NCBI GenBank assembly: GCA_009379825.1
Contig: WHTA01000043.1
Coordinates: 1-47,422 of the forward strand
Length of the DNA: 47,422 nucleotides
Origin: Streptosporangiales bacterium
GTDB lineage: Bacteria; Actinomycetota; Actinomycetes; Streptosporangiales; WHST01
Direction: 5' to 3'
Position 1 is the stretch's first letter. Every line of letters starts with the position of its first letter. The notes under the pieces were generated by a model, which was given only the letters and a program-made list of their open reading frames with translations, did not search any database and was not told the DNA's origin. Made by a program: the position numbers and the translations under genes. Positions 35,467-44,720 of the stretch are shown here, piece by piece.

Positions 35467-36792
35467 TCAGCTGGCCACCGGCTCGGCCGGCTGCGCGTGC
35501 CGCGCGGCGCCTGGCCGGTGCGTCTCCTTCGTGACGAGCAGGCAGCCGGTGGTGATGAGCGCGGTGAGCACGAGCATGCCGGCGACCAGCCACGGCGCAC
35601 CGCCCCCGGCCTTCAGCAGCCAGGCCGCGGTGAACGGCATCAGGCCACCGATGAGCGCCGAGCCCTGGAACGCCAGCGACAGCCCGGTGTAGCGGACGTT
35701 GGTGCCGTACAGCTCGGTGAAGTACGTCGCCTGGGCCGCGAACATCAACGTGTTGCCGAACACGTACATGCCGATGAGCGCGACGCAGATGAGCGCGGTC
35801 GACTTGGTGTTCAGCAGCATGAAGAACGGGAACCCGGCGACGACCACGAACAGGGCACCGGCCAGGTACACGGGTTTGCGGCCGACCCGGTCCGAGATGG
35901 CGCCGAAGATCGGCGTCACCACGATGCCGATCGCGGCGGCCACCAGCATCGCGTTGAGTGGCACGGTGTCGCCGAGCAGCAGGGTGCCTGAGATGTACGA
36001 GATGGCGAACGCGTTGCCGAGGTTCGACGTGACGGTCTCCGCCAACCGCGCGCCGAGCGTCACCAGCACCGTGCGGGCGCTGCCGCCGCGGAACACCTGC
36101 ACCAGCGGCACGCGCGCGACCTGGCCCTCGTGCTTCACCTGCTCGAAGTCGGGCGTCTCGGAGATCTTCGAGCGGATGAACAGGCCGATGCCGAGCAGCG
36201 CCACGCTGATCAGGAACGGTATCCGCCAGCCCCAGCTGTACAGCTGGTCGTCGGGGAGCAGGCTCACCAACGCGAACGCTCCTGTGGACAGCAGGATCGC
36301 CGTGGACGCGGAGGCCTGCGGGATGGAGCCCCAGAAGCCGCGCTTCTCCGCGGGCGCGTGCTCGACCACCATCAGCGCGGCGCCGCCGTACTCACCGCCG
36401 AGCCCGAAGCCCTGGCCGAGCCGGAGGATCACCAGCAGGATCGGTGCCCACACGCCCGCAGCGGCGTGCGAGGGGAGCAGCCCGATCAGGAACGTACAGC
36501 TGCCGACGATGGCGAGCGTGGCGATCAGCGTCTTCTTCCTGCCGACTCGGTCACCGAGGTGACCGAAGAAGATCCCGCCGAGCGGCCGCGCGACGAAGCC
36601 GACGCCGAAGGTGGCGAACGCCTGGATGGTGCTGAACGCCGGGTCGCTGCCGGGGAAGAAGACCTTGCCGAACACCAGCGCCGCGGCGGTGCCGAACAGG
36701 AAGAAGTCGTACCACTCCATCAGCGCGCCGGCGAAGCTGTCGAGAGCCACCTTGCGCATCGACGGCGGTGGGGATGTGGAAACGTTCGACAT
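35467..36792 (-). CDS. MHS-family MFS transporter (metabolite:H+ symporter)
   Basis: The 441-residue protein has 12 predicted helices and the MHS signatures FAGALMEWYDFFLFGTAAALVFG at the N-terminus, the MFS loop GHLGDRVGRKKTL, and LRLGQGFGLGGEYGGAALMVVEHAP. The second-half loop is GAISDRVGRKPVY. Related members carry shikimate, proline/betaine, citrate or alpha-ketoglutarate. It is the last gene of the kinase-aldolase-dehydrogenase operon (16-base gap). It could import the sugar or export the C3 end product; the sequence does not say which. Confidence 0.9.
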   Translation of the reverse strand: MSNVSTSPPPSMRKVALDSFAGALMEWYDFFLFGTAAALVFGKVFFPGSDPAFSTIQAFATFGVGFVARPLGGIFFGHLGDRVGRKKTLIATLAIVGSCTFLIGLLPSHAAAGVWAPILLVILRLGQGFGLGGEYGGAALMVVEHAPAEKRGFWGSIPQASASTAILLSTGAFALVSLLPDDQLYSWGWRIPFLISVALLGIGLFIRSKISETPDFEQVKHEGQVARVPLVQVFRGGSARTVLVTLGARLAETVTSNLGNAFAISYISGTLLLGDTVPLNAMLVAAAIGIVVTPIFGAISDRVGRKPVYLAGALFVVVAGFPFFMLLNTKSTALICVALIGMYVFGNTLMFAAQATYFTELYGTNVRYTGLSLAFQGSALIGGLMPFTAAWLLKAGGGAPWLVAGMLVLTALITTGCLLVTKETHRPGAARHAQPAEPVAS

Positions 36793-36808
36793 CGAACCTC
36801 CTTGGGGC

Positions 36809-37800
36809 TTACGAGGGCCAGGTGACGGTGACCTTCACCTGGTCCGGGTCTGCGGTGGCGGCGAACGCCGCGGCCGCCTCGGTCACCGGGTACTCGGCGG
36901 TGACGAGGGCGGCGATGCCGGAGTCCGTGGTCGCGAGCAGCTGCAGCACGGCGTCGATGTCGGCGCCGACGTAGAGCCCGGTGCCGCGCACGTCGATCTC
37001 CCAGCGCTGCAGCCGGGCGAGCGGCAGCGCGGTGTCGCCGCTCGGCACCCCGACGACCACGACCGTGCCGCCTGGGACGGTGGCCGCGCCGGCCGCGCCG
37101 AGCGTGCTCGCCGCGGCCACGCAGTCGAACGTGGTGTCGACGGTGAGCTCAGGCAGGTGCTCGGGCGCGAACGCCGCCGTCGCGCCGAACTTCGTCGCGA
37201 GTGCGCGTTTCGACGCGGTCGGCTCGACCACCGTGACCTCGCCCGCGCCGCGTCAGCGCAGCGACTGCAGCACCGCGAGGCCGACCGGCCCGGCGCCGAT
37301 CACCAGCACCCGGTCGAGGTTGGGCGCGCGCCCGCTGGCGTGCCAGCCGACGGCGAGCGGCTCGGTCAGCACGGCCGTAGCGTGTCGATGCCGGTGGGCA
37401 CCCGGTGGCAGTAGGCGGCGTCGACGACGACCTCGCCCCTGGCCAGGCCGGGCACCCTGAAGCCGCGTACGGCGGCGTTCGCGCACTGGTTGACGACCCC
37501 CGCGCGGCAGCGCTCGCACTCGCCGCACCACACCAGCGGGTTGACCACCGCGAGGTCGCCCGGCGCGACCGCGGTCACCTGCGTACCGACCGCGAGCACC
37601 CGCGCGACCACCTCGTGGCCGGTCACCACCGGCGGTTTGGCGAACGGGTGCCGGCCGTGCAGCACGTGGACGTCGCTGCCGCAGATACCCATGTGCACCG
37701 GCGCGCCGAGCACGTCGGTGTCGCGCTCGAGCGCTGCCGGCGGCGTCGGCTCCACCAGCACCTGCCCACCGGTGCCGAGGACGATCTGCGGCCCGGTCAA
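36809..37800 (-). pseudogene. Zinc-dependent alcohol dehydrogenase (MDR), broken by a frameshift and a stop codon
   Basis: Joined across two lesions, this locus gives a normal-length (about 330 residues) medium-chain dehydrogenase. The N-terminal part has the catalytic zinc ligands (GICGSDVH, GHEV) and four structural-zinc cysteines in CGECERCRAGVVNQC. The frame then shifts at about 37372-37390 (PTGIDTL before, TAVLTEPLAVGWH after). After the Rossmann motif VIGAGPVGLAVLQSLR an in-frame TGA (37253-37255) interrupts before RGAGEVTVVEP. The start is probably TTG at 37800, overlapping the aldolase stop (TTGA). Either the gene is decaying or the sequence has errors here. From context the enzyme would reduce sulfolactaldehyde or oxidise a sugar; this is inference. 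Confidence 0.85.
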
Positions 37801-38696
37801 CGGTTCGTCACGACCTGGTCGACGATGTCGCCGAGCTCCCGCAGCCTGGGTACGGCGTAGGTCTCTAGCGCCGCGGCCTGGTCGTCGGCGCCGATGACCT
37901 GGCGCCACACCGCGCGGCCGGCGAGGAACCCGGAGGCGCCCTCGCCGCAGGCGAGCTCGACGGCGCGCGGGAACTGCTCGTGCGGGACGCCGGTGGACAG
38001 CACCACCCACGGGCCGTCGATACTGCGGGTCAGCTCGGCGCAGCCGCGGCGCACGGCGGCCTCGTCGCCCCCGCCGTGCAGCGGCACCTCGGCCTTGTAG
38101 AGGTCCTGGCCGCGGTTGCCGAGCTCGCGGGCGGCCGCGAAGACGCCCTCGTTCCAGTCCTCTGGCGTCCACGTCGAGCCGTCGCGCGGGCCGCGCGACA
38201 CCGGCTCGACGATGCTCAGCAGGCCGGCCTCCTTGCACCGGCGGACGAACTCCTCGGTCATGGCGATCCGGCCGTCAGGCGCCTCGTCCGGGCGCCAGAG
38301 CACCAACAGCTTCAGCGCCACCGCACCGGCGGCCTTCACCTCGCCGGGCACGACGGCCTCGTCGATCTGCACGGTGGCGACGAACTCCCGGTCGTCGCCG
38401 GCGAACTCGTCGGCGGCGGCGATCAGGCCGCAACCGGGTGCGACGGCGTCCGCCTCGAGTACGGCGTCCAGGCAGAACTGCCGGTCGAGCAGCACCCCGG
38501 AGGCGTACGGCGACAGCTGCCGCACGGTCTCGACCTTGAACGCGGTGAGCTCGGCGTCGGCGACCGGGCGGCCGTAGCGTTCGGCGAACATGGCACGCAG
38601 TGCCTCCCGCTGGTCGACCGCGAGCATCGCGAAGCCGCCCGAGGGGCGGGTGAGCGTGTCGAGGTCGGTGGCGGCGGACCCGGTCGGGCTGGGCAT
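37797..38696 (-). CDS. YihT-like 6-deoxy-6-sulfofructose-1-phosphate aldolase (class I)
   Basis: The 299-residue protein closely resembles E. coli YihT, which splits sulfofructose 1-phosphate into DHAP and sulfolactaldehyde. Shared stretches include PSGGFAMLAVDQREALR, LSPYASGVLLD, VALKLLVLWRPDE, GLLSIVEPV and GASGFLAGRAVW. Lys201 in DLYKAEVPL matches the Schiff-base lysine. Arg261 in LAGRAVW and Ser234-Thr-Gly match the region that binds the sulfonate in YihT. The related LacD tagatose-bisphosphate aldolases look more distant. ATG at 38696 has GAGGAG five bases upstream. It lies 23 bases after the kinase gene and overlaps the dehydrogenase start. Confidence 0.82.
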   Translation of the reverse strand: MPSPTGSAATDLDTLTRPSGGFAMLAVDQREALRAMFAERYGRPVADAELTAFKVETVRQLSPYASGVLLDRQFCLDAVLEADAVAPGCGLIAAADEFAGDDREFVATVQIDEAVVPGEVKAAGAVALKLLVLWRPDEAPDGRIAMTEEFVRRCKEAGLLSIVEPVSRGPRDGSTWTPEDWNEGVFAAARELGNRGQDLYKAEVPLHGGGDEAAVRRGCAELTRSIDGPWVVLSTGVPHEQFPRAVELACGEGASGFLAGRAVWRQVIGADDQAAALETYAVPRLRELGDIVDQVVTNR

Positions 38697-38719
38697 GTGT
38701 CTCCTCTGGTGTGACGTGG

Positions 38720-39640
38720 TCATGACTGTGCTGAACCGATGGCTTCGGTCGGCCGGCGGGCGGCCAGTTCGAGCGTCCGGTCGTGGTCGGGGATCGCGGA
38801 GCGACCATCCAGGCCGCGGCACGACAGCGCGGCCGCGGCGTTCGCGTACGCGAGTGCGGTGGGCAGGTCCATGCCGCGGCTGAACGCCGCGACGAGCGCG
38901 CCGTGGAAGACGTCACCGGCGCCGAGCGTGCTGCGCACCTCGATGTCCTCGTGTGCCGGCACCCGGTAGTGCCCGCCGGCGTCGGCGGCGTACGCGCCGC
39001 GCGGCCCGTCGGTGGCCACCACCCAGGTTGCGCCGTCGGCGAGCGCGGCGTCGAGCAGGTCGTCGGTGTCCGCGCCGCCGTAGAGCTCGCGCAGCGCCTC
39101 GACGGTCGGGGCGTAGAGGTCGACGACGGGTGGGCACGGCCGCGGGTCCAGGTTGCCGGCGTCGTACGAGACGAGCGGGCGGGTGGGCAGGCCGGCCAGG
39201 GCAGCCTCGACCACCGGCAGTCCCTGGTGGTCGACGTGGATCCACCCTGGCGTGCCGATCTCGTCCGCGGACAGCAGGGGCGCGGCGCCCGGGCGGGCGC
39301 AGATCGACCGCGAGTCGGTGGCGGAGTCGACGAGCACGACGCAGCTGGTCGAGCCGGCGTCCTCGCGGGTGCGTACGAGTGTGGTGTCGACGCCCTCGGC
39401 CTCGAGCCCGGCGCGGATGGCGACACCCGCGTCGTCGTTGCCCACGGCCGCGGCCAGCCTGGCCGGCCGCCCCAGCCGCTGGTACGCCACGGCCGCGGTG
39501 GCCGCGGGGCCGCCGCCGGCGACCACCAGGTCGTCGACGAGCACCCGGCCGTCGAACGCCGGCGGGCGTGGCAGGGCAGTGACCACGTCCCAGGCGGCGA
39601 CGCCGACGAACAGCGCCGGCTCAGGGTACTGCTCGGTCAT
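38720..39640 (-). CDS. PfkB-family sugar kinase, YihV-like (putative 6-deoxy-6-sulfofructose kinase)
   Basis: The 306-residue protein is a ribokinase/PfkB kinase. It has the substrate-loop segment VAGGGPAATAAVAYQRLG and the anion-hole/catalytic motif TLGAGDVFHGAL with base Asp243. Both agree well with YihV, including GGGPAATAAVA and GAGDVFHGAL, as does the end CRGLDGRSAIPDHD. YihV phosphorylates sulfofructose at C1. ATG at 39640 follows GAGGTC four bases upstream and is chosen over an ATG at 39652. It is the first gene of the operon, divergent from the DeoR regulator. Confidence 0.82.
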   Translation of the reverse strand: MTEQYPEPALFVGVAAWDVVTALPRPPAFDGRVLVDDLVVAGGGPAATAAVAYQRLGRPARLAAAVGNDDAGVAIRAGLEAEGVDTTLVRTREDAGSTSCVVLVDSATDSRSICARPGAAPLLSADEIGTPGWIHVDHQGLPVVEAALAGLPTRPLVSYDAGNLDPRPCPPVVDLYAPTVEALRELYGGADTDDLLDAALADGATWVVATDGPRGAYAADAGGHYRVPAHEDIEVRSTLGAGDVFHGALVAAFSRGMDLPTALAYANAAAALSCRGLDGRSAIPDHDRTLELAARRPTEAIGSAQS

Positions 39641-39728
39641 CGGTGACCTCACAAGGTGCGAACAGATGGTGGAATATTAACAATCTCGAGCCTTCTGTCA
39701 ATGGCCCGATCGTGCTGCACTTGCTAAA

Positions 39729-39740
39729 GTCTGTTCAGAC
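39729..39740. promoter_or_regulatory. Candidate DeoR-type operator in the divergent promoter region
   Basis: GTCTG-TT-CAGAC is a perfect inverted repeat midway between the kinase and deoR starts (159-base gap, locally AT-richer than its surroundings). A TTGCTA at 39721-39726 could be a -35 element for deoR. The assignment rests on position and symmetry. Confidence 0.5.
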
Positions 39741-39811
39741 AAGGGCGTCTGTGCTTCGAGAGGGAGTACGAGATTTGGTGCACTTCTCACATCTTCGTCG
39801 CTGGCGGCGTC

Positions 39812-40597
39812 GTGCCTAGCCCCTCACTGCGGTACGCGGGGGCGCCGGCGCGCCGCGACGCCGTCCTGGCCAGGCTCCACGAGCGCGGCTTCTGCACCGT
39901 GGCCGAGCTCGCCGCACACCTCGAGGTCTCCGAGATGACCGTACGCCGCGACGTGCGGCAGCTTGCGGCGGTCGGCGAGCTGCGGATCGTGCACGGCGGG
40001 GTGAGCCTGCCGGAGCACACCGTCGCCGCGGCGGGGTTCGACACCAGGCTGCAGGTCAATGTGGCCGCGAAGCGGCGGCTGGCCGCGACCGCGGTGCAGC
40101 TGATCGAACCGGCCGACGCGATCGCCGTCGACACGGGCACCACTGCGCACGCGCTGGTGAACGCCCTGCCGGACGCGTACGACGGGACGGTGGTCACGCA
40201 CTCGATCCCGGTGATGCAGACGCTGCTGGCACGGCCGGACGCGAGGTGCGTGGGGCTCGGCGGCGACCTGTATGCGCCCAACCGGGCGTTCATCGGGCCG
40301 GCCACCGTGGAGGCGGCGGCACGGGTGCGGGTGCGGTGGTGCTTCCTCGGCACGTCGGCCGTGGACGAACGCGGCTGCTACGGGGTCGCCGACCTGGAGC
40401 GTGCCACGAAGAAGGCGCTGATGGACATCGCCGACCACGTGGTGCTGCTCGCCGACGGGGAGAAGTTCCAGCGCTCCGCCCCCGTCCTCCTCGCCGCTCT
40501 CGGCCGGTTGCACGCGGTGGTCACCGACGTCGAGCCGCCGGCCGCGTTCCGCGCCGCCGTGGCCGAGGCGGGCGTGCAGCTCCTCGTCGCCGGCTGA
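39812..40597 (+). CDS. DeoR/GlpR-family transcriptional regulator
   Basis: The 261-residue protein has an N-terminal DeoR helix-turn-helix (RRDAVLARLHERGFCTVAELAAHLEVSEMTVRRDVRQLAAVGELRIVHGG) and a C-terminal sugar-phosphate-binding DeoRC domain with DTGTTAHALVNAL, THSIPVM, GGDLYAPNRAFIGP and LLADGEKFQR. In E. coli the yih sulfoglycolysis genes are also controlled by a DeoR-type repressor (YihW/CsqR), which fits this context. GTG at 39812 is the likely start; ribosome binding site is weak. Confidence 0.9.
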   Translation: MPSPSLRYAGAPARRDAVLARLHERGFCTVAELAAHLEVSEMTVRRDVRQLAAVGELRIVHGGVSLPEHTVAAAGFDTRLQVNVAAKRRLAATAVQLIEPADAIAVDTGTTAHALVNALPDAYDGTVVTHSIPVMQTLLARPDARCVGLGGDLYAPNRAFIGPATVEAAARVRVRWCFLGTSAVDERGCYGVADLERATKKALMDIADHVVLLADGEKFQRSAPVLLAALGRLHAVVTDVEPPAAFRAAVAEAGVQLLVAG

Positions 40598-40642
40598 CCG
40601 CGCTTCCTGCGATCGCCGGCCGCGGCATGGGACGATGAGGGC

Positions 40643-41374
40643 GTGAGTCTCTACCGTGACGAGGCAGTCGTGCTCCGTACCCAGAAGCTCGGCGAGGCCG
40701 ACCGCATCGTCACCTTGCTCACCAGGCGCAACGGCCGGGTGCGGGCGGTGGCCAAGGGGGTGCGCCGCACCACGTCGAGGTTCGGCTCGCGGCTGGAGCC
40801 GTTCACCCACGTCGACCTGCAGCTGTACGAGGGCCGCTCGCTGGACATCGTCACCCAGGCCGAGGCGCTGCGCCCGTACGGCCAGCACATCGCCACCGAC
40901 TACGTCAGGTACACCTCGGGCACCGCGATGCTGGAGACCGCAGAACGGCTGACGCCTGAGGAGCGCGAGCCTTCCGTCCAGCTGTTCCTGCTCCTCGTCG
41001 GCGGTCTGCGCACGCTCGCCGACGGCTCGCACGCCGCCGTGCTCGTCCTCGACTCGTTCCTGCTCCGCGCGCTGGCGGTCGCCGGTTGGTCGCCGTCGCT
41101 CGGCGACTGCGCCAGGTGCGGTACCGGCGGCCCGCACCGCTGGTTCTCGGTGGCGTCAGGCGGCACGGTGTGCGGCGACTGCCGGCCGGCGGGGTCCGTG
41201 ACCGTCGCCGCGGAGACCGCGAGGCTGCTCGGCGCGCTGCTCGCCGGCGAGTGGGCGATCGCCGACGGTAGCGAGCAACGGCACCGGAGGGAGGCGACCG
41301 GGTTGGTCGCGGCGTACCTGCAGTGGCACCTGGAGAACGGCCTGCGGTCGTTGCGGATGGTGGACCGCACGTGA
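40643..41374 (+). CDS. recO: DNA repair protein RecO
   Basis: RecO anneals single strands and, with RecR, loads RecA in RecF-pathway repair. The 243-residue product begins with the OB-fold domain ([40 protein letters not shown]) and has a C-terminal helical domain with zinc cysteines Cys156, Cys159, Cys177 and Cys180 (CARC, CGDC). GTG at 40643 follows GAGG. The uppS gene follows, as in most actinomycetes. Confidence 0.95.
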   Translation: MSLYRDEAVVLRTQKLGEADRIVTLLTRRNGRVRAVAKGVRRTTSRFGSRLEPFTHVDLQLYEGRSLDIVTQAEALRPYGQHIATDYVRYTSGTAMLETAERLTPEEREPSVQLFLLLVGGLRTLADGSHAAVLVLDSFLLRALAVAGWSPSLGDCARCGTGGPHRWFSVASGGTVCGDCRPAGSVTVAAETARLLGALLAGEWAIADGSEQRHRREATGLVAAYLQWHLENGLRSLRMVDRT

Positions 41375-41495
41375 GCCGCGAAGGAGCTGAGGAGCTGGCC
41401 GTAGGTAGGGGCCGCGGATGTCAGCCGTACGCTCGTCGCGACATTGCCGCGGCACCTGCCGGAGGCCAGCGCTCGAAGCGGTCGCGGAGGCGCAG

Positions 41496-42299
41496 ATGAG
41501 CCCCCGCAACACCCGCGACGTACGTACGCCGAGCCCGCACCCGTCAGGTGCCCGGCCGCCGGCCATTCCCGCAGACCTGGTGCCGAAGCACGTCGCGATC
41601 GTGATGGACGGCAACGGGCGGTGGGCGAAGGCGCGCGGCCTGCCCAGGGTCGAGGGCCACAAGCGCGGCGAGGCGGCCCTGCTCGACGTCGTCGAGGGGG
41701 CGATCGAGCTCGGCGTGCGCTGGATCTCCGCGTACGCGTTCTCCACGGAGAACTGGAAGCGGCCGCCGGACGAGGTGCGGTTCCTGATGGGGTTCAACCG
41801 CGACGTCATCAGGCGCCGCCGCGACTACATGCACGAGCTCGGGGTGCGGGTGCGCTGGGCGGGCCGGCCGCGCCGGCTGTGGCGCAGCGTCATAAAGGAG
41901 CTCACCACCGCCGAGGAGATGACCCACGACAACCGGGTGCTCACCCTGACCATGTGCGTCAACTACGGCGGCAGGTGCGAGATCGCCGACGCCGCCCAGG
42001 CCCTCGCCCGCGACGTGGCCGCCGGCCGGGTGAACCCGGAACGCGTCGACGAGCGGCTGTTCGCGAAGTACCTCGACGAGCCGGACATGCCCGACGTCGA
42101 CCTGTTCCTTCGTTCCTCCGGCGAGCAGCGCACGTCGAACTTCCTGCCGTGGCAGTCCGCGTACGCCGAGCTGGTCTTCCTCGACACGCTCTGGCCGGAC
42201 TTCGACCGGCGTGACCTGTGGCGCGCGTGCGAGATCTACGCCAGCCGCGACCGCAGGTACGGCGGCGCTGTGCCCAACTTCGCCCCGACGGACACCTAG
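41496..42299 (+). CDS. uppS: Isoprenyl (undecaprenyl/decaprenyl) diphosphate synthase, cis-type
   Basis: UppS makes the C50-C55 cis-prenyl diphosphate carrier for peptidoglycan and glycan synthesis. The 267-residue protein has the catalytic [12 protein letters not shown] (Asp38), [14 protein letters not shown], and the product-side motif [20 protein letters not shown], followed by LWPDF. ATG at 41496 with GGAGG six bases upstream is chosen over an earlier in-frame ATG at 41418. Its stop overlaps the end of the convergent membrane protein gene by four bases. Confidence 0.95.
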   Translation: MSPRNTRDVRTPSPHPSGARPPAIPADLVPKHVAIVMDGNGRWAKARGLPRVEGHKRGEAALLDVVEGAIELGVRWISAYAFSTENWKRPPDEVRFLMGFNRDVIRRRRDYMHELGVRVRWAGRPRRLWRSVIKELTTAEEMTHDNRVLTLTMCVNYGGRCEIADAAQALARDVAAGRVNPERVDERLFAKYLDEPDMPDVDLFLRSSGEQRTSNFLPWQSAYAELVFLDTLWPDFDRRDLWRACEIYASRDRRYGGAVPNFAPTDT

Positions 42300-43774
42300 C
42301 CCTCCTTGCCCTGGCCGGGCGGGAAGTACGCGTAGACCGGTTCGCCGCTCTCCTGGCCCAGGTAGATGTGCCGCCAGCCGTTGACCAGCTTCGGCTCGCC
42401 GAAGCCGCTCTTGATGTAGACGAAGGTGGCGCCGCTGCGCTGCGCCTTCGGCCACTCCCGCTGCAGCTCGTTCCGCCACAGCGTCAGGTTCGGCAGCGAC
42501 ACCAGGTTGTCGCCGGTGTGGCAGCGCAGCGTGTACGCGAACGCCGGAGCCTGGTGTCCCGCCACCCGGCACGGCGGCTGGACGCCTTCGCGCGCGATGA
42601 CCTCCGCCCACCGGGCGCGCTCCAGCCGGCTCTCGTGGATCGCGCCTCCCATCCGCGTGGCCTCCTGCCACTGCGCGCCCGCGTACTGCAGGACGGCCAG
42701 CACACAGACGCCGATCACCGCGGTGCGGGTGTTGCCCTCCCACCTGGTGGCCAGCTTGTGTAGCGCCGCCGCGGCGACGACGGTGAGCAGCCCGGCCATC
42801 GGCAGGTGGTAGCGGGCCGAGGCGTAGGCCAGCAGCACGTAGTAGGGGAGGATGATCAAGAACGCGGCCGCGAAGGTGAGCAGCCACTTCGGCTCCGGCC
42901 AGCCGTTGCACACTCCCCGGACGACGAGCACGACCACGACCGCGGCCGCCAGGTAGGCGAGACCGGTGGCGACGGTGCCGACCGGGGCCTTCGTCAGCTG
43001 CGTCCACACCGCTTCGAACGCCTGCACGGCGAGCGGGTCGTGGCCGACGTCGGCGGTGTCGCTTGTGGCCGTCAGCCGACGGATGGGGCCGCCGAACTGG
43101 ATCACCGAGGCGATGGTCCACGCGATGCCGCCGATGGCCAGGCCGGCCACCATCGTGCCGATCGTGCTCAGCGCGCGCGGCCGCCACCGCCGCGCCAGGA
43201 GCACGCCGACGCCGAGCACGCCGGCGAGGAAAACCGCGTCCGTCGGACGCATCAGCGACATGAAACCCAGCGCGGCGATCAGGCCGCTGCGCGAGCGCCA
43301 GCCGTCCTGCTCGACGGTGCGGACGAAGTACGCCATCGCCGCGACCGTCCCCAGCCCGGTCAGCAGGTTCGGCATGAGCATGTGCCCGTTGGTCAGCGCC
43401 AGGGCGCTCGTCGCGAACAGCACCGCGGCGATCTGCGCGACCTTCGCGTTCACCGGCACCCAGGCGCGGAACGCGAGGAAGACGCCGAGCGAGGTGAGTA
43501 CGGCGACGTAGCCGCGCAGCACCGGCAGCTCAGCCGTGAAGCTCGTGACCGGGCCGAGGATCAGCGGCATGCCGATCGCCCGATGCGGCGACGGCGCGAT
43601 GTGCGGCACGACGCCGGCGAACTGGCTGGAGTAGATCGACTCGTCCCAGCTGATGAAGTAGTTCAGCGGGAGCAGCACCAGCTGCCCGAACGCGAACCAG
43701 CAGGCGATCACCGCGAGCCAGAACGCAGGTGGGCGCTGTCGTATGACCGTCACCAGACGCATGACGACCTGCAC
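42296..43774 (-). CDS. Polytopic membrane protein, GT-C glycosyltransferase-like
   Basis: The 492-residue protein has about ten to twelve hydrophobic helices and a soluble C-terminal region (about 380-492). The first external loop has [14 protein letters not shown], with an acidic Asp-Glu pair placed like the catalytic DE/DD in ArnT/PMT-type GT-C enzymes. This suggests a lipid-linked sugar transferase, but I recognise no specific family and its substrate is unknown. Start is ATG at 43774, with a second ATG at 43762. Its 3' end overlaps uppS by four bases. It lies three bases downstream of the DUF6703-type gene. Confidence 0.65.
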   Translation of the reverse strand: MQVVMRLVTVIRQRPPAFWLAVIACWFAFGQLVLLPLNYFISWDESIYSSQFAGVVPHIAPSPHRAIGMPLILGPVTSFTAELPVLRGYVAVLTSLGVFLAFRAWVPVNAKVAQIAAVLFATSALALTNGHMLMPNLLTGLGTVAAMAYFVRTVEQDGWRSRSGLIAALGFMSLMRPTDAVFLAGVLGVGVLLARRWRPRALSTIGTMVAGLAIGGIAWTIASVIQFGGPIRRLTATSDTADVGHDPLAVQAFEAVWTQLTKAPVGTVATGLAYLAAAVVVVLVVRGVCNGWPEPKWLLTFAAAFLIILPYYVLLAYASARYHLPMAGLLTVVAAAALHKLATRWEGNTRTAVIGVCVLAVLQYAGAQWQEATRMGGAIHESRLERARWAEVIAREGVQPPCRVAGHQAPAFAYTLRCHTGDNLVSLPNLTLWRNELQREWPKAQRSGATFVYIKSGFGEPKLVNGWRHIYLGQESGEPVYAYFPPGQGKEG

Positions 43775-43777
43775 GGG

Positions 43778-44191
43778 CTAGCCCTGGATCACGCTGTACG
43801 CCGCGAACGCGAGCACGACGGCGATCGACACCACGCGGAACCCTCGGTGACCGGCGCTGAGGTTCGGCCAGGACAGGAACGCCAGCCAGCTCAGCAGCAG
43901 CGCGAGGATGCCGAGGAACACCGCGCCGAGCACGCCCTGCAACAACAGGGCCGCGGCGAGCAGGCCGAGCATGAGCACGAACGGCACCCAGCGGGGCAGT
44001 CGGTGCAGGAACATCAGCACCACCGCGCTACCGCGTTCGAGGGAGCGGCGCAGCGGCGACGCGTCCGGGGTGGCGAACGTGTCGCCCGCGGGTAGTGGGC
44101 GCTCCCTGGCGGGCGTACGGTTCGGCGTGGCCGGTGGCCGGTGGCCGGCAGCTGACCGCCGCCGGTTCGGGTGGCCGGACTTCTTCGCCAT
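43778..44191 (-). CDS. Small basic membrane protein (DUF6703-like)
   Basis: The 137-residue protein begins MAKKSGHPNRRRSA with a basic, Pro-rich cytoplasmic segment (1-55). Three or four hydrophobic helices follow: FVLMLGLLAAALLLQGVLGAVFLGILALLLSWLAFL and VVSIAVVLAFAAYSVIQ. It matches the pattern of actinobacterial DUF6703 proteins as I recall them. Function is unknown. ATG at 44191 is used; the longer open frame to the right is not conserved. Confidence 0.7.
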   Translation of the reverse strand: MAKKSGHPNRRRSAAGHRPPATPNRTPARERPLPAGDTFATPDASPLRRSLERGSAVVLMFLHRLPRWVPFVLMLGLLAAALLLQGVLGAVFLGILALLLSWLAFLSWPNLSAGHRGFRVVSIAVVLAFAAYSVIQG

Positions 44192-44335
44192 GACTCCTCG
44201 TTGCTCCGGGTTCTCTCGCCCACACTCATCCTCGCGTACGACCGTCGGCCGTACGCCGGTGGGTGCCCGCCCGGCCGGCGGACGCGTACTCCACCATGGA
44301 GGCGGCGAGCAGCCGGTCGAGGAAGGGCGTGGGAC

Positions 44336-44653
44336 ATGCTGGCGGTGACCAAGCACACGGTGTCGGCAGCCGACGAGGCGGGCTTCCTCGAGCGCGCCGG
44401 CGAGCTGGTCGACGCGCTGCGCCCGTGCCACGGGCACGTCGCGACGAAGATCGCCAGGGCGGCCGACGAGCCGAGCCAGTGGCTGATCGTCAGCGAGTGG
44501 GAGAACGTCGGGTCGTACCGGCGGGCGCTGTCGGCGTACGACGTGCGGGTGCGCGCCGTACCCCTGCTCGCCACCGCGCACGACGAGCCCAGCGCGTACG
44601 AGGTGCTACTCGACACGGAAACCGGTTCGAGGTCCAGCGACCGCGCACAGTAG
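44336..44653 (+). CDS. Antibiotic biosynthesis monooxygenase (ABM)-fold protein
   Basis: The 105-residue protein is a dimeric ferredoxin-like alpha/beta-barrel protein of the ABM type. It shows the typical end of the domain, [38 protein letters not shown]. Members include quinol monooxygenases and heme-degrading enzymes as well as proteins of unknown role; none is indicated here. ATG at 44336 with GAGGAAGG upstream. It is divergent from the DUF6703-type gene and upstream of glyS. Confidence 0.78.
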   Translation: MLAVTKHTVSAADEAGFLERAGELVDALRPCHGHVATKIARAADEPSQWLIVSEWENVGSYRRALSAYDVRVRAVPLLATAHDEPSAYEVLLDTETGSRSSDRAQ

Positions 44654-44720
44654 CCTCGTAGCAGACCTCCTGGAAACAACCGCCGCCGCCGACCGCCAGC
44701 CGGATGGAGAGATAGGACTC

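Noticed and set aside
37253-37531. Separate small gene within the dehydrogenase locus
   Set aside because: Its C-terminal half is the Rossmann segment of the broken dehydrogenase; its N-terminal half is out-of-frame sequence.
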